DNA of 5,905 bases, from NCBI GenBank assembly GCA_003554665.1, contig PWGY01000201.1, positions 1 to 5,905 on the forward strand. Direction: 5' to 3'. A program made the translations under genes and the position numbers. This document shows, piece after piece, positions 5,856 to 5,905 of this stretch. The notes beneath the pieces are model-generated. The model was not told the DNA's origin, did not search any database, and worked only from the letters and a program-made list of their open reading frames with translations. Numbering within the stretch: position 1 is the stretch's first letter; each line of letters opens with the position of its first letter. Source of the stretch: Bacteroidales bacterium. GTDB lineage: Bacteria; Bacteroidota; Bacteroidia; Bacteroidales; UBA7960.

Positions 5856-5905
5856 AAGCGGGCAATTTAATCATAAAACAGGCCCCCTCCCCGGGGGTGC
5901 TCTCC
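5848..5905 (-). CDS. Sensor histidine kinase, C-terminal fragment (runs off the window)
   Basis: Upstream of the response regulator on the same strand, an open frame enters from the window edge (first full codon at 5904) and ends at TGA 5850-5848. It encodes ESTPGEGACFMIKLPAYE and stop. The pattern ES..G.G..F.I.LP is the G2 box and last strand of the HATPase domain at the end of sensor histidine kinases. The gene shares 8 bases with the regulator (ATGAATGA), a common kinase-regulator junction that suggests one operon, kinase first. Only 18 residues are visible, so nothing can be said about its sensor domain; identification rests on this motif plus context. Confidence 0.8.
   Translation of the reverse strand, partial: ESTPGEGACFMIKLPAYE

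Overview
The window reads as ordinary chromosomal DNA from a member of the Bacteroidota or a close relative. Three things point that way. Start codons lack Shine-Dalgarno sequences. Exact matches to the Bacteroidota -7 promoter element TAnnTTTG lie at sensible distances before three genes. The response regulator resembles Bacteroides RprY in its receiver domain. I cannot place the genus. I see no phage, insertion sequence, CRISPR array, tRNA or rRNA.

Layout, left to right. A short tandem repeat touches the left edge and is followed by a minus-strand terminator (31-90). Next is a PLP-dependent enzyme of the methionine gamma-lyase / cystathionine gamma-synthase family (minus strand, stop at 124). 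It is divergent from an Lrp/AsnC-type regulator (1504-1986, plus). The roughly 180-base divergent region holds one candidate promoter element for each gene and two inverted repeats that could be operators. Riboflavin synthase (ribE, 2107-2715, plus) follows, probably from its own promoter. A strong bidirectional terminator (2739-2780) separates it from a convergent gene for a Dcp-like M3 metallopeptidase with a lipoprotein signal (2876-4996, minus). At the right end, an OmpR-family response regulator (5148-5855, minus) overlaps by 8 bases the last codons of a histidine kinase gene that runs off the window.

How the genes work together. The enzyme/Lrp pair looks like a local substrate-responsive module, comparable in layout to mdeA/mdeR of Pseudomonas putida: a sulfur amino acid lyase controlled by a divergent Lrp-family regulator. 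Kinase and regulator form a two-component system. Riboflavin synthase is housekeeping flavin biosynthesis, and the peptidase probably handles peptides in the cell envelope. Nothing ties these units into one pathway.

I found no clearly new system. The most interesting part is the divergent lyase/Lrp locus: the enzyme departs from characterised methionine gamma-lyases at several active-site positions, so its true substrate is open, and its intergenic region carries two distinct dyads.
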